From: Bacillus sp. AFS037270
GTDB lineage: Bacteria; Bacillota; Bacilli; Bacillales_B; DSM-18226
Assembly: GCF_002585305.1 (NCBI RefSeq)
Contig: NZ_NUNF01000049.1
Span: forward strand, 1-6,007
Length of the DNA stretch: 6,007 nucleotides
Direction: 5' to 3'
Shown in pieces: positions 5,975 to 6,007 of this stretch (positions within the stretch are counted from its first letter, which is position 1; each line of letters starts with the position of its first letter). Position numbers and translations under genes: made by a program. The notes beneath the pieces were generated by a model. That model was not told the DNA's origin. It was given only the letters and a program-made list of their open reading frames with translations, and searched no databases.

Positions 5975-6007
5975 TTACTTATTTACTTCAAATCTTTCAT
6001 ATTTGAA
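5975..6007 (-). other. Possible 3' tail of an upstream minus-strand gene
   Basis: One minus-strand frame is open from the window edge for ten codons (FKYERFEVNK) and then stops at TAA. This could be the end of an upstream gene, but a ten-codon open stretch in AT-rich sequence is easily chance. The rest of the flank down to about 5931 shows nothing identifiable. Confidence 0.2.

Overview
The window looks like chromosome from a member of the Bacillaceae or a close Bacillota relative. Base composition is moderately AT-rich, every gene has a strong purine Shine-Dalgarno sequence (AGGAGG/GGAGG class), one gene starts with TTG, there is a CcpA-type cre box, and the proteins resemble Bacillus sugar-acid enzymes. 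This assignment is by eye only.

All five genes lie on the minus strand, so the region is read from high to low coordinates. It begins with a control region (about 5749-5930) holding a consensus-perfect sigma-54 (SigL/RpoN) -24/-12 promoter. The genes follow in this order: a fumarylacetoacetate-hydrolase-fold 2-keto-3-deoxypentonate dehydratase (KdaD-like, 4849-5748); a SAF-domain small subunit (4494-4793) and the large catalytic subunit (3332-4501) of a split UxaA/altronate-type sugar-acid dehydratase; a 2,5-dioxopentanoate (alpha-ketoglutarate semialdehyde) dehydrogenase (1843-3309); and an MFS anion:cation symporter of the hexuronate/glucarate/galactonate type (263-1585). A Rho-independent terminator at 112-144 closes the unit. 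For four of the five genes the longest open frame overshoots the true start. Starts were reset using ribosome-binding sites, family length and the promoter position.

The parts fit one short route. The symporter imports a sugar acid. The UxaA-type enzyme removes water to give a 2-keto-3-deoxy acid. The KdaD-like enzyme removes a second water to give 2,5-dioxopentanoate, and the dehydrogenase oxidises that to 2-oxoglutarate. This is Weimberg-type non-phosphorylative catabolism of a C5 acid. The first step uses a UxaA-family enzyme instead of the IlvD/EDD or enolase-superfamily dehydratases usual in described pentonate routes. No sugar dehydrogenase or lactonase is present between promoter and terminator, so the substrate is probably taken up already as the acid. 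Which pentonate it is cannot be read from the sequence.

Control appears to be in two layers. The enzyme genes sit behind a sigma-54 promoter, which needs an activator not encoded here. The transporter gene is set apart by a 257-base gap containing a 13-bp perfect stem-loop, an extended -10 vegetative promoter and a near-consensus cre box, so it probably has its own catabolite-repressed transcription. No RNA genes, insertion sequences, CRISPR arrays or attachment sites were seen. The two flanks (1-111 and about 5931-6007) hold nothing clearly identifiable.
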